Shown here: positions 1 through 8,229 of the stretch, piece after piece | Layout: each line of letters opens with the position of its first letter | How positions within the stretch are numbered: position 1 is the stretch's first letter | NCBI RefSeq assembly: GCF_001673405.1 | Contig: NZ_LZLV01000099.1 | Location: 1 to 64,000 of the forward strand | Source of the DNA: Mycobacterium sp. 1245111.1 | GTDB taxonomy: Bacteria > Actinomycetota > Actinomycetes > Mycobacteriales > Mycobacteriaceae | Length of the DNA: 64,000 nt | Reading direction: 5' to 3' | Program-made: the position numbers and the translations under genes | The notes under the pieces: model-generated | Database searches by the model: none | Seen by the model: only the letters and a program-made list of their open reading frames with translations | What the model was told of the DNA's origin: nothing

Positions 1-855
1 GCCACCCGCGGAAATACCCATCCGGAGGCCGAGCCCGTCGTCGTTGGGGTTGCCCAAAATGTAAGGCGCCACCAACCCGTGGTGTTTGGTGCGTCGCGGC
101 TGCCCCAATTCGGGTGTGTATTCGGCGACCATCTGCTCGTTCATCGCGAAACCGCCGGCTGCGATCACGACCGATTTCGCTTTCACCGCACCGGTTTCGG
201 TGAAGTGCTTCCAGGCGACGCCGACCACGGCGCCGTCTGCGTTCAGGATCAGGTTGGTGGCGCCCGTCTCGTAACGGAATTGCACGCCCAGCTCATCGGC
301 GCGTTTGACCAATAAGTCGATCACCATCGACGCACCGCCCAACTCCCCCGGCACCGGCACCGAGTGTCCGCGCGGCGAGGGAACGGCCTGCTCGCAAAAC
401 GGCCACACCTTTTCGTTGCCGGTGTAGCTCAGGCCCTCGGTGCCCGGCGGGACGACGACCTTGCCCGGGTAGAAGCTCCGCTCGAATTGAAAACCCAAGT
501 CCTCCAGCCAGTTGAAGTGCTCGACGCTGCCCTCGCTGTAGGCGCGGATCTTCTCGTGGTCGGGGTCACGCGACACTGCGACCAGATACTTGTACATCTC
601 CTCGGCCGAATCCGGATGGCCGGTGGCTTGTTGAACGGCGGTTCCGCCGCCCAGGTAGAAATGTCCGCCGGCCATCGCGGTGGTGCCGCCCGCCGCCGCG
701 GCCCGCTCCAACACCAGCACCCGCGCACCGGCGGCGGCCGCGCTCACCGCCGCGCAGCCTCCGGCGATGCCGAAACCGATCACCACCACGTCGACGTCGT
801 CTGACCATGACGTGACGTCGTCGACGTTCAACGTTGGGGGGATGTCGGTGCTCAA
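1..855 (-). CDS. FAD-dependent dehydrogenase (fumarate reductase / 3-ketosteroid dehydrogenase-like flavoprotein), C-terminus outside window
   Basis: The first 285 residues are visible and the gene runs off the left edge. Near residue 22 there is a Rossmann FAD-binding motif (VVVIGFGIAGGCAA), followed by an acidic strand end (VLVLERA) and the GGTTAMAGGHFYLGGG segment typical of the fumarate reductase/KstD/KsdD flavoprotein superfamily. A second FAD contact (VVIAAGGFAMN) lies near residue 240. The start is a TTG at 855 that overlaps the stop of the upstream VOC gene by 4 nt (TTGA), so the two genes are probably translationally coupled. The likely role is oxidation or dehydrogenation of a steroid-like or fumarate-like substrate. 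The exact substrate cannot be told without the C-terminal part. The symbol is left blank because several mycobacterial paralogues share these motifs. Confidence 0.85.
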   Translation of the reverse strand, partial: MSTDIPPTLNVDDVTSWSDDVDVVVIGFGIAGGCAAVSAAAAGARVLVLERAAAAGGTTAMAGGHFYLGGGTAVQQATGHPDSAEEMYKYLVAVSRDPDHEKIRAYSEGSVEHFNWLEDLGFQFERSFYPGKVVVPPGTEGLSYTGNEKVWPFCEQAVPSPRGHSVPVPGELGGASMVIDLLVKRADELGVQFRYETGATNLILNADGAVVGVAWKHFTETGAVKAKSVVIAAGGFAMNEQMVAEYTPELGQPRRTKHHGLVAPYILGNPNDDGLGLRMGISAGG

Positions 856-1352
856 CGCTGCTCCTGCTTGACGTAGTCGAAAAACTGACGCATCTCCGGA
901 GAGAAATGCGCGATCTCCACGAACGGAACCCCATACTGCGGGGCCGATATATAGGCAAACCGCACCCCGCCGGGCATCACACCCTCCTGGGGCACGGTGG
1001 CTCCTTGCTCGGCTGCCAAGGCCAGCACCGCATCGAAGTCCTCAAGCGTGTCGGACTCGACGCAAATGTGGTGCAGACCCGGTCCGCCGCGTTGCAAAAA
1101 GTCACTATAGATATTAGGCCCGCGGACCGGCGCGATGAGCTCGAGTTGCATGTCGCCGAGGTAGCTCAGCGAGATGTGGGCGACGAAGTCTGCGGGTGCG
1201 CCGAGATAGCTGCATGAGTCCGGCGCGAAATGAATGTCGGGCAGGCGCACCCACTTCTTGACGCCTAACAGGCCGGTGAGAGCCGTTTCTGTGGCGTCCA
1301 GGTCGTTGGTCACCCAGGCGGTCTGGACCGGTGACCCGAAGGAAACGCTCAT
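852..1352 (-). CDS. VOC (glyoxalase/bleomycin resistance) superfamily protein
   Basis: This 166-aa protein starts at ATG 1352. It contains two beta-alpha-beta-beta-beta modules typical of vicinal oxygen chelate proteins: an N-terminal half with VQTAWVTNDLDATE, and a C-terminal half with GLHHICVES and a late VPFVEIAHF strand. Possible metal ligands are the His in GLHHICV and the Glu in FVEIAHF. It is the first gene of a two-gene unit with the flavoprotein that starts inside its stop codon, so both probably act on the same lipid or steroid-type compound. That last point is inference from the coupling. The substrate is unknown. Confidence 0.8.
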   Translation of the reverse strand: MSVSFGSPVQTAWVTNDLDATETALTGLLGVKKWVRLPDIHFAPDSCSYLGAPADFVAHISLSYLGDMQLELIAPVRGPNIYSDFLQRGGPGLHHICVESDTLEDFDAVLALAAEQGATVPQEGVMPGGVRFAYISAPQYGVPFVEIAHFSPEMRQFFDYVKQEQR

Positions 1353-1453
1353 CGTCTCGCAGAATAACCCAGCACCGGCTCCCGCTGAAACTACCGAAAA
1401 AATGTTGCCATCATCTGCGGTATCCGACGCCGTGGCCCGCTGGTGAACACGTT

Positions 1454-2176
1454 CTAGTTCGGGGTCGCAACGTGAAACGGCGGCGAGTCGACGTCGGCGT
1501 GAGTCAAGACCCCGACCAGCAGTCGTACCTGGGTGTCGAACACGGTCTGCGCGTCGGTGAGCGTGTCGGCGCCGTACTGCCCGAACACCTCGAGACTGAT
1601 CGCGCCAACCACGCCGGCCCAAATCGCGAAACACTTCGCGATCACGGAATCGTCACCGGGAAAACCAAATTCGCGTCTGATGCGTTCGAAGTCGGCCGAT
1701 ATCGGTTGTGGTGCAGGGTGATTGGTCAGCATGATGTCGCCGGTGGCGATGCCGGCCGCTACCGCGTCGAATAATGCTCCGATTACCCGTGTTCCGGGGC
1801 CGACGGTTCGCTCGGCCGGGGCGTGATAACCGGGCACCGGACTCCCGTACAACAACGCCCAGCTGGCCGGCTGAGTAATGGCCCACCCGCGGGCGGCGTG
1901 CGCGATCGCGATGACGTCGTCGCTCCACACGTCCGGCACGGCCTCGCGGGCGCGATCCACCACGTCGGCCAGCTCGGAATACGCGTCGATGAGCAACAGC
2001 GTCAGCAACTCGTCCCGGCTGGACACGTATCGATAGACGGCGGACGACACCATGCCCAGGTCACGGGCGATCGCGCGAAGCGACAGCCCGGCAGCGCCGT
2101 GCTCGACCAGATGACGCCGACCCAGTTCGATGATCTGCGCCTCGATGCGCTCGCGCGAGTCACGCCGCTTCGTCAT
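1454..2176 (-). CDS. TetR/AcrR family transcriptional regulator
   Basis: A 240-aa regulator. The N-terminal helix-turn-helix covers about residues 10-55 (RRHLVEHGAAGLSLRAIARDLGMVS, then AVYRYVSSRDELL), followed by an all-helical ligand-binding domain. The open frame extends further upstream, but the ATG at 2176 puts the HTH in its usual place near the N-terminus. It is divergent from a Ddn-like reductase, with 112 bp between the two starts. That gap contains a perfect 7-3-7 inverted repeat, the likely operator for self-regulation and control of the reductase. The ligand is unknown. Confidence 0.9.
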   Translation of the reverse strand: MTKRRDSRERIEAQIIELGRRHLVEHGAAGLSLRAIARDLGMVSSAVYRYVSSRDELLTLLLIDAYSELADVVDRAREAVPDVWSDDVIAIAHAARGWAITQPASWALLYGSPVPGYHAPAERTVGPGTRVIGALFDAVAAGIATGDIMLTNHPAPQPISADFERIRREFGFPGDDSVIAKCFAIWAGVVGAISLEVFGQYGADTLTDAQTVFDTQVRLLVGVLTHADVDSPPFHVATPN

Positions 2177-2247
2177 CAGGCCAGTTTCGCATAAATGAGA
2201 TCGGTGCTCTTGTTTTTCGGGCGCAGGTGTGACAAGGTCGACGTAAC

Positions 2248-2264
2248 AGAGAGCGCTGCTCTCT
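2248..2264. promoter_or_regulatory. Candidate TetR operator
   Basis: Perfect inverted repeat AGAGAGC-gct-GCTCTCT between the divergent TetR gene (start 2176) and the reductase (start 2289). Size and symmetry fit a TetR dimer site. Assignment to the adjacent regulator is inference. Confidence 0.55.
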
Positions 2265-2288
2265 AATTGATCGAGAGAGGACACCTCC

Positions 2289-2735
2289 ATGACAGCGCGA
2301 TACGACGAGCCCAATGGCGTGGCCAAAGCCGCAAACGCGGTGATCCGCTGGCTGGCGGAGGCGGGCATCAGCATCGCGGGCACCCGGGCCCTGCGCGTAC
2401 GCGGTCGCAAAACCGGCCGGACCCGCAAGGTGGTGGTCAATGTGCTGGCCGTCGGCGATGTCGACTATCTGGTGTCTCCGCGCGGCAACACCCAGTGGGC
2501 GCGCAACGTGCGGGCCGCCGGCGCAGTGGAGATGGGACCTGGCTGGCGCCGTCGCACGCTGCGGGCGACCGAGGTGCACGACGCGGCGAAGCCGGAACTG
2601 CTGCGGCGCTACCTGGATCGGTGGTACTGGGAGGTCAAAGGGCACATCGCGGGGCTGACCCCCGATTCCTCCGACGACCAGGTCAGGGCGGCCGCACCGT
2701 CGATCCCGGTCTTCGCGCTGACCGCCGACGGCTAG
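2289..2735 (+). CDS. Deazaflavin (F420)-dependent nitroreductase-family protein (Ddn-like)
   Basis: This 148-aa single-domain protein of the split beta-barrel Ddn/nitroreductase family carries the motif [16 protein letters not shown] followed by [20 protein letters not shown], as in mycobacterial F420H2-dependent quinone or nitro reductases. A GAGAGAGG ribosome binding site precedes the ATG at 2289. The gene is divergent from the TetR regulator and overlaps the end of the convergent protease-like gene by 4 nt. Family members use reduced F420 to reduce quinones, enones or xenobiotics. The substrate here is unknown, and the neighbouring TetR suggests inducible expression. Confidence 0.85.
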   Translation: MTARYDEPNGVAKAANAVIRWLAEAGISIAGTRALRVRGRKTGRTRKVVVNVLAVGDVDYLVSPRGNTQWARNVRAAGAVEMGPGWRRRTLRATEVHDAAKPELLRRYLDRWYWEVKGHIAGLTPDSSDDQVRAAAPSIPVFALTADG

Positions 2736-3403
2736 ATCGTCGGACCGCCGACACCCACGTCTTGGCGGATCTCCTGGGTGGTGGATTGCCACGAGACCGC
2801 CGCCTGGAAGTTGCCCCACACGCTGTTGAAGATCCCGACAATCCGGGCGGGTCCCGGGCCTGACGTGAGGTAGACCGGGCCTCCCGAGTCGCCCTGTTGG
2901 CTGGCGGTGCCGTGTCCCATGGTGAACCAGCCGTTGTTGACGCTTTCCACGGTTCCGCAGGTCTCGGCGGTGACCACGCCGAAATGGCAGACGGGTTCGC
3001 CAGGCGTGACGACCAGGCCGGGGTCGACTTGCAGCGCGCGACCACCAGGCAGGATGTTGTTCACGACGACATCCGGTGCCAGGACGATCGACTCGTAATC
3101 GGAGATTTCCTGATCCGTGGTGACAAACGCGCCGTTGGGTGTGTTGTCCCGGAACGTCGCCACGTTCCCGATGACCTTGTTCTCCCGGTCGAGCACCGGG
3201 CCGTCGCTGTGGCAGTGACCCGCGCTGAACGCCACCCGCAGCCCAGGGTCCACATAGCCCAGGGTGCACAGATGGCTGCCCTGATGGATCTCCATCCCGG
3301 GAAAGACCACGATCGGATCGGCATGGGCGGACGCAGGAACAACAGCAGACATCGCCACGGCGACGACGATCGCGCCGAAAGCGCGGATTACCGGACCCCC
3401 CAC
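2732..3403 (-). CDS. Secreted chymotrypsin-fold serine protease-like protein (Rv1815-like)
   Basis: A 223-aa protein with a GTG start at 3403 and a signal peptide of about 28 residues (cleavage near ASAHA). Trypsin-fold signatures are visible: SAGHC (His63), an acidic position in the DQEISDYES stretch (Asp97 or Asp102), and [10 protein letters not shown] (Ser173). It also has the paired cysteines expected in this fold. With mgtC and the erg3-like desaturase nearby, the order matches the M. tuberculosis Rv1811-Rv1814-Rv1815 neighbourhood. It probably acts outside the membrane. Activity and substrate are not known. Confidence 0.8.
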   Translation of the reverse strand: MGGPVIRAFGAIVVAVAMSAVVPASAHADPIVVFPGMEIHQGSHLCTLGYVDPGLRVAFSAGHCHSDGPVLDRENKVIGNVATFRDNTPNGAFVTTDQEISDYESIVLAPDVVVNNILPGGRALQVDPGLVVTPGEPVCHFGVVTAETCGTVESVNNGWFTMGHGTASQQGDSGGPVYLTSGPGPARIVGIFNSVWGNFQAAVSWQSTTQEIRQDVGVGGPTI

Positions 3404-3545
3404 CCGCCGACTCCGATCCGTCGAGGGCCAGCGCCCATTGGCCGGCCATTAGGCTCCCTAGTCGATATTAGGCGAGCAGCCCTCGGCGGGGGGGACAGTT
3501 GGAAACACGCCGACCGCGGCACGGCCGGCGCGCTCCCCATGACAA

Positions 3546-4130
3546 TCAAGGAATGGTCAGTACCTGACCCGGCTGAATCAGATCCGGATTCGAGATGCCG
3601 CTGGCGTCGGCGATGATCTGGTATTTGTTGCCGTCGCCGTAGAACTGCTCGGCGATGGCCCACAACGTGTCACCGGACTCGACGGTGTATGTGCGCGCGG
3701 GCTCGGGTTCGGGCTCGGGCTCCGCGTGAGCGGCTTCCTCAACCGCGGGCTCCTCGGCTGCCGGTGCGGCGGCTTCCGGTTCCGGCGGCGGGGGTGCGTC
3801 GGTCTCGGTCTTGGTCGACCATGCGGCCGCGTCGCCGGAGTAGAGCACCAGATTGCGGTCGTCCTGAAGCACGAGACGCACGTTCTTCTTGCCCTTGGTG
3901 TCGGTGTGCCACACCGGCTTGTCACCCGTGTACACAACGAAGTTGCCATCGCTCTGGACCTCAGCGCGGACCACGTCTTCTCCGTTGGTCCCCGACGCCC
4001 AGATCGCGTGTCCGCGCGATGCCAGGACCAGGTTCCCGTCGTCTTGCAACGTCAGGGTGTAAGCCCCGTTGCTCGAGGTAAGCGATTCACCTTTGACAAG
4101 TTTTTGCCCCTCGGTGAGAGTGTCTCCCAC
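3546..4130 (-). CDS. B-type lectin and LysM domain protein
   Basis: A 194-aa protein. Residues 1 to about 108 form a bulb-type mannose-binding lectin domain with three QxDxNxVxY-like sites (QDDGNLVL, QSDGNFVVY, QDDRNLVLY). A Pro/Glu/Ala-rich linker of about 35 residues follows, then a C-terminal LysM domain (YTVESGDTLWAIAEQFYGDGNKY... GQVLTIP). The GTG at 4130 is chosen because a strong AGAGGGG ribosome binding site lies 8 nt upstream; the longer open frame lacks one. No signal peptide is seen. Mycobacterial lectin-LysM proteins of this architecture are known. The likely role is binding mannose-containing glycans and peptidoglycan at the cell surface, with an unexplained export route. Confidence 0.85.
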   Translation of the reverse strand: MGDTLTEGQKLVKGESLTSSNGAYTLTLQDDGNLVLASRGHAIWASGTNGEDVVRAEVQSDGNFVVYTGDKPVWHTDTKGKKNVRLVLQDDRNLVLYSGDAAAWSTKTETDAPPPPEPEAAAPAAEEPAVEEAAHAEPEPEPEPARTYTVESGDTLWAIAEQFYGDGNKYQIIADASGISNPDLIQPGQVLTIP

Positions 4131-4267
4131 AGCAATTCCCCTCTCGTGGTCAAGGCAGGCGGATACCTGCCTCGCCGTCGAACTTACTGATCTTGGCTGA
4201 GCCATGGGGGCTTTCGGATCGCTCCAATAAAAACGCCGAGTGAACAGCCGCACCGCTGAGCGATCGT

Positions 4268-5203
4268 CTAGCGGGACGGCGTCAGCGGTGCCGATGCCTC
4301 GGGCCGCGCGGCCGACGACGGCTGCCATCCGGGGGGTCCGAACACGTAGCCGAGCCGGTCGCGCAAACGGGTCACAGAACGGAAATCCCTGGCAATGGCC
4401 AGATATTCGTGAGTCTGCAGCTTCCACACGTTGAATGTGTCCACCTGCTTGGTCAGCCCGTAATGCGGACGGAACGTCTCTTGCCGGAAGCTGCCGAAGA
4501 GTCGATCCCAGACGATGAAAATGCCGCCGTAGTTCTTATCCAGGTATTCGGCGTCCATGCCGTGATGCACCCGATGGTGCGACGGCGTGTTCAAGACGAA
4601 TTCGAAAGGGGCCCACATTCCGCCGACCCGCTCGGTGTGCACCCAGAACTGATAAATCAGGTTTACCGAGAAACTGCAGAACACCACCCACGGCGGAATG
4701 CCCAAGAGCGGCAACGGAATCCACATGAGAATCTCGCCGCTGTTGTTCCACTTCTGGCGCAGCGCGGTGGCGAAATTGAAATACTGGCTGGAGTGGTGGG
4801 CCTGATGGGTCGCCCACATCAGCCGAATCCGGTGTGCGCAGCGGTGATAGCAGTAGTAAAGCAGGTCGACACCGAGAATCGCGATCACCCAGGTGTACCA
4901 ACGCGTCGCGGGCAGATGCCAGGGCGCCACGTAGGCGTAGATCGCGGCGTAGCCGATGAGCGCGACGAATTTCCAGCCCGCCGTCGTTGCCACCGAGACA
5001 AGACCCATCCGGATGCTGGCCCACGCGTCGGCCGCCAGGTAGGCGCCCGAGCCCGGACGATCAGAGTGCCGCTCGATGCGGTCGAGCTTGCGGGCCGCCG
5101 TCCACTCCAGAATCAACAACACAAGGAAGAACGGAATCGCGAACAACACCGGATCCCGCATCTGCTCGGGCAGAACGGATAGGAAACCGGCGATCGCGTC
5201 CAC
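4268..5203 (-). CDS. erg3: Sterol desaturase / fatty acid hydroxylase family membrane protein (erg3-like)
   Basis: A 311-aa membrane protein with a GTG start at 5203. The three histidine clusters of the di-iron hydroxylase/desaturase family are all present: HRCAH, HQAHHSS and HRVHH. Several hydrophobic helices surround them, including the N-terminal FAIPFFLVLLILEW. Family members use a non-heme di-iron centre and O2 to desaturate or hydroxylate sterols or lipids. It sits 45 bp downstream of mgtC on the same strand. The M. tuberculosis region has erg3 (Rv1814) close to mgtC (Rv1811), which supports the symbol. The substrate is unknown. Confidence 0.85.
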   Translation of the reverse strand: MDAIAGFLSVLPEQMRDPVLFAIPFFLVLLILEWTAARKLDRIERHSDRPGSGAYLAADAWASIRMGLVSVATTAGWKFVALIGYAAIYAYVAPWHLPATRWYTWVIAILGVDLLYYCYHRCAHRIRLMWATHQAHHSSQYFNFATALRQKWNNSGEILMWIPLPLLGIPPWVVFCSFSVNLIYQFWVHTERVGGMWAPFEFVLNTPSHHRVHHGMDAEYLDKNYGGIFIVWDRLFGSFRQETFRPHYGLTKQVDTFNVWKLQTHEYLAIARDFRSVTRLRDRLGYVFGPPGWQPSSAARPEASAPLTPSR

Positions 5204-5248
5204 TCTCCCACCCTACGACGTCGTTGACCTGCGTTGAGAACGGATTGG

Positions 5249-5974
5249 CTAACGTGCCCGCGGCATCCGGTCGTCGTCGTCGCCGGCGTACCAATGCACC
5301 GCCTGAACGCCTTCCTGGATCGACAATTCCGCGACGAGTTGCTCGAGCCGGGCCGGCGCGTGGCCGTCGCTGAGCAGGTAGGCGGTCAACTCGACGCTGT
5401 CGTCGGCGATGCGACCGGTGTGGATGCCGCGCAGCACGAAGCGATCGCCGCCAAATCCGGTGCGCTGCACGATCTGAGCGCGCGCGTACTTTTCCGATTT
5501 GGGTCGACAGACCAGCTGCAGCTGGTACGGCTGGTCGTCCTCGTCTTCCTCGACCACGTTGTCGCGATCGATGAGATGCCCCAGCGGGCGTCCCAGCAGA
5601 TGGATCACGAGAATCGCGCCGGTAGCGACCAGCGTGAACAGGTAGTGCCCGCTGGCGGCGAGCACACCCACCGCGGCCGAGCACCACAACGTTGCCGCGG
5701 TGTTGAGCCCACGAACGTTGAATCCCTCACGCAGGATCACGCCACCACCGAGGAACCCGACGCCGGAAACCACGTACGACGCCACCCGGGTGGGACTGCT
5801 GTCGTTGGTCGCAACCGCATACAGCACGAACAACGTCGCTCCGGTGGCGACCAGCGCATTGGTGCGCAGGCCTGCCCGTCGCGCCTGCCATTGCCGCTCG
5901 ATTCCGATGAGGGCGCCGCAGCCCAGTCCCATCGCCAATCGCAGCGTGAACTCCGCGATGCTTATCGTCTGCAT
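5249..5974 (-). CDS. mgtC: MgtC/SapB family protein
   Basis: A 241-aa protein with an N-terminal MgtC membrane domain of about five helices (including LRLAMGLGCGALIGIERQ, GLRTNALVATGATLFVLY and VVSGVGFLGGGVILREG), followed by a soluble C-terminal domain. A near-perfect ribosome binding site (AAAGGAGG) precedes ATG 5974. In M. tuberculosis MgtC supports growth at low Mg2+ and in macrophages; here that function is assigned by homology. It is followed by the sterol desaturase gene. Confidence 0.9.
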   Translation of the reverse strand: MQTISIAEFTLRLAMGLGCGALIGIERQWQARRAGLRTNALVATGATLFVLYAVATNDSSPTRVASYVVSGVGFLGGGVILREGFNVRGLNTAATLWCSAAVGVLAASGHYLFTLVATGAILVIHLLGRPLGHLIDRDNVVEEDEDDQPYQLQLVCRPKSEKYARAQIVQRTGFGGDRFVLRGIHTGRIADDSVELTAYLLSDGHAPARLEQLVAELSIQEGVQAVHWYAGDDDDRMPRAR

Positions 5975-6080
5975 GACGCGGCCCTCCTTTCTCGTGAGCC
6001 GAGATGCCTACCAGTGTGGACGACGTCGCCCGTGATCGGCGTTAGGCCCAGTTGCGTGATGTGAAATCGGTTTTCCTGTT

Positions 6081-7325
6081 TCACCCGACCGCGGCCCACG
6101 ACGGCACCATCGGCGGGCGGACGAGGAAGCGGTCGTCCGTGATTCCGGCGCTGGCCCCCGCGCGGGCACCCAGGCTGGCGCCAGTCGGGGCGACTCCCGG
6201 CACGCCCGCCACCTCGGGGGGCGTGGCCGACAAGGTGTTACCCGGTGCTGGGGTGACCGGCGATGCCGCCGTCGGAGCCGTGGCGGTCCAGGCGGGCGGC
6301 ACCGACAACGGTCCGATGGACGTGGCTTGACCCAAGCCCGCCGCCATCGAGGAGCCTGTCGCACCGAGTCCGGCCGAACCGGAAATTCCCGTCATACCCG
6401 AGCCGAGGCCGGCTGACAGTCCCAGTGGTGAAAGTCCGCCCAGGCCTTCGTTTGTCGCCATCGCGCTGGGCCCCAGGAAGCTGCCGCTGGTCGCCAGCTG
6501 CGCCGCCTGCAGCGGGTTGATGGCTCCGGTGGAGGTCAGCGTGTTCCAGATGTTGGCGTTCGGGCCCCACGTGCTCCAGAAGGTGTCGAGCTGAGAGTTT
6601 CCCGTTGTCCCGCCGGTCAGCAGACCCTCGAGTTCGGAGAGCAGCGACGACGACGGCGTGGATGCCGCCGGTGCAGCCATCCCCTGCAGCGCGCCCGGCA
6701 CGGTTGAGGTCAGCTGCGACAACGCCGCCTGCGCGCTGGAACCGGCGGCCTGAGTGCTCGCGGCCGCCTGCCCGGCGAGCGCTCCGGTCGTCGTGGTCTG
6801 CGGCGCAGCGGTGAACGACGGGACCTTGGTCGCCGACGCCGACTGTGCCGCGTACCCGTACATCGCGGCGGCGTCCTGCGCCCACATCTGGCCGTAGTGC
6901 GCCTCGGTGGCCGCGATTGCCGGTCCGTTCTGGCCCAGCAGATTCGTTGCGACCAACGACGCCAACTGAATTCGATTGGCCGCGATCACCGGCGGTGGCA
7001 CGGTCATTCCGTAAGCGGCCTCGTAGGCGGCCGCTGCGGCTTGCGCCTGGTCGGCGGTCTGCTCGGCCGAAGCCGCCGTGCTGTTCATCCACGACGTGTA
7101 ACGCGCGGCGGCGGCGGCCATCGCCGTCGATGCGCGTCCCTGCCAGCCCTCACCGGTCAGGTTCGACACGATCGAGCCGTAATTGGCTGCCTGCGAACGC
7201 AGTTCGGATGCCAGCTCGTTCCAGGTGGCGGCGGCAGACAGCATCGATCCCGAGCCTGGACCGGCATACATCTTGGCGGAGTTGACTTCCGGCGGGAATG
7301 CGCCGAAGTCGAATGGTGCGGTCAT
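6081..7325 (-). CDS. PPE family protein, PPE-SVP subfamily
   Basis: A protein of about 414 aa. The N-terminal PPE domain of about 180 residues starts FDFGAFPPEVNSAKMYAGPG and carries the conserved WQG, EQTADQAQAAAAAYEAAY and [13 protein letters not shown] segments. The C-terminal part contains the SVP motif IGPLSVPPAW. ATG 7325 follows an AGGAG site; an adjacent ATG at 7328 is equally possible. It lies 13 bp downstream of a PE gene, forming a PE/PPE pair that should fold as a heterodimer and be exported through ESX-5. The position between eccA5 and mgtC matches the PE20/PPE31-33 region of M. tuberculosis. Confidence 0.92.
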   Translation of the reverse strand: MTAPFDFGAFPPEVNSAKMYAGPGSGSMLSAAATWNELASELRSQAANYGSIVSNLTGEGWQGRASTAMAAAAARYTSWMNSTAASAEQTADQAQAAAAAYEAAYGMTVPPPVIAANRIQLASLVATNLLGQNGPAIAATEAHYGQMWAQDAAAMYGYAAQSASATKVPSFTAAPQTTTTGALAGQAAASTQAAGSSAQAALSQLTSTVPGALQGMAAPAASTPSSSLLSELEGLLTGGTTGNSQLDTFWSTWGPNANIWNTLTSTGAINPLQAAQLATSGSFLGPSAMATNEGLGGLSPLGLSAGLGSGMTGISGSAGLGATGSSMAAGLGQATSIGPLSVPPAWTATAPTAASPVTPAPGNTLSATPPEVAGVPGVAPTGASLGARAGASAGITDDRFLVRPPMVPSWAAVG

Positions 7326-7338
7326 CATCGCGCTCCTT

Positions 7339-7638
7339 TTAGCTCGCTGAGCTCGCGTTGGCGGCCTCGGTGGCGGCGTACGAATCGGCGCTTGTGCCCA
7401 ACGCGTCGACGAACAACTCGTGTACAGCCTCGGCGTGAGCGCTGACCGCCTGATACATCGCGGCCTGCGACACGAATTGCGCTGCGGTCAAGGTCGATAT
7501 CTCGTCGGCAGCGGCTGGGACCACACCGGTCGTCGGGCCCACCGCCGCCGCATTCTGTGCCGCGAGTTCCGAACCGATGCCGGCAAGTTGGCTAGCCGCG
7601 GTCGACAGCAACTCGGGCTGAGTCGTCACAAAAGTCAT
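7339..7638 (-). CDS. PE family protein
   Basis: A 99-aa protein that is only a PE domain: it starts MTFVTTQPELLSTAASQL, has the two-helix hairpin pattern and ends in [16 protein letters not shown] with the YxxxD/E-like secretion motif (YAATE). An AAGGAG site precedes ATG 7638. It is followed 13 bp later by its PPE partner, and the pair is separated from eccA5 by about 590 bp. Unlike the other PE units of this locus, its upstream region has no GTTCAC half-site array. Confidence 0.92.
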   Translation of the reverse strand: MTFVTTQPELLSTAASQLAGIGSELAAQNAAAVGPTTGVVPAAADEISTLTAAQFVSQAAMYQAVSAHAEAVHELFVDALGTSADSYAATEAANASSAS

Positions 7639-8229
7639 CGGGCGCTCCTTAACGAGGGCAGGTTGAAGCCGCGTCTGTGTCACGGCGCGACAGATTGACA
7701 CGCGCACGAAAAATCAAGCGCGCGTGAGTAATTGAAACGGCGAAAGCCGAGTTAACGGGTGGAGAGGGCGCCGGGGTCGGGTCTCGACGAACCGGTCGCC
7801 GATCTCGGATACGGACTATCGCTCGGACTCAATTCGCCTCACCTCCTCGCGGCCAGGGCACACAGGGGTGCCGACACGGTGCACGCGGGACGAGACGGAA
7901 CCGGCAGACGAGCCAGCCGCCGCACCCCTCTCGACAGAGCTTTGGCACTGCGCGGCGTATCCCGAAAACCCGGAAGCCACTTGGGCTCAACCCTTAAGCC
8001 GGGAAGAGCTGTCCTGACCCTGGGCGTCTTTCGACATTTGAGGTCAGTGGCCTGTATCCGCGCAGACGCCTCACCTAGCGAGGTGCTTGCTTGGGCCATG
8101 GTTCCACCCGGATCGACGGGAGTCAACTCGGTGCCGGGGCGAACTCAAACATGCGGCTGGCCGAACGCGCCGGTTCTAGCACCAGATGCTTGCCGACTGA
8201 GCGCCGAAAGGCGCTGTACACCAACGGTT
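7639..8229. other. Intergenic region between eccA5 and the PE/PPE pair
   Basis: These 591 bp contain no gene I can support. Open frames on both strands lack ribosome binding sites and recognisable domains. The region holds the eccA5-proximal hairpin (8200-8215) and, near the PE gene, a 7-bp inverted repeat CACGCGC...GCGCGTG at 7699-7726. The promoter for the PE/PPE pair is presumably here. Confidence 0.5.
8200..8215 (-). terminator. Short hairpin downstream of eccA5
   Basis: AGCGCC-GAAA-GGCGCT is a perfect 6-bp stem with a tetraloop, 15 bp beyond the eccA5 stop. It has no U-tract, which is common for mycobacterial terminators. Confidence 0.4.

Noticed and set aside
6061..6084. GTGAAA/TTTCAC inverted repeat as a Mg2+ riboswitch or terminator near mgtC
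   Set aside because: A 6-bp stem with a 12-nt loop overlapping the PPE stop is too weak to call.
7839..8126. 95-aa minus-strand frame between eccA5 and the PE gene
   Set aside because: Basic low-information sequence without a start signal. It may be leader DNA.
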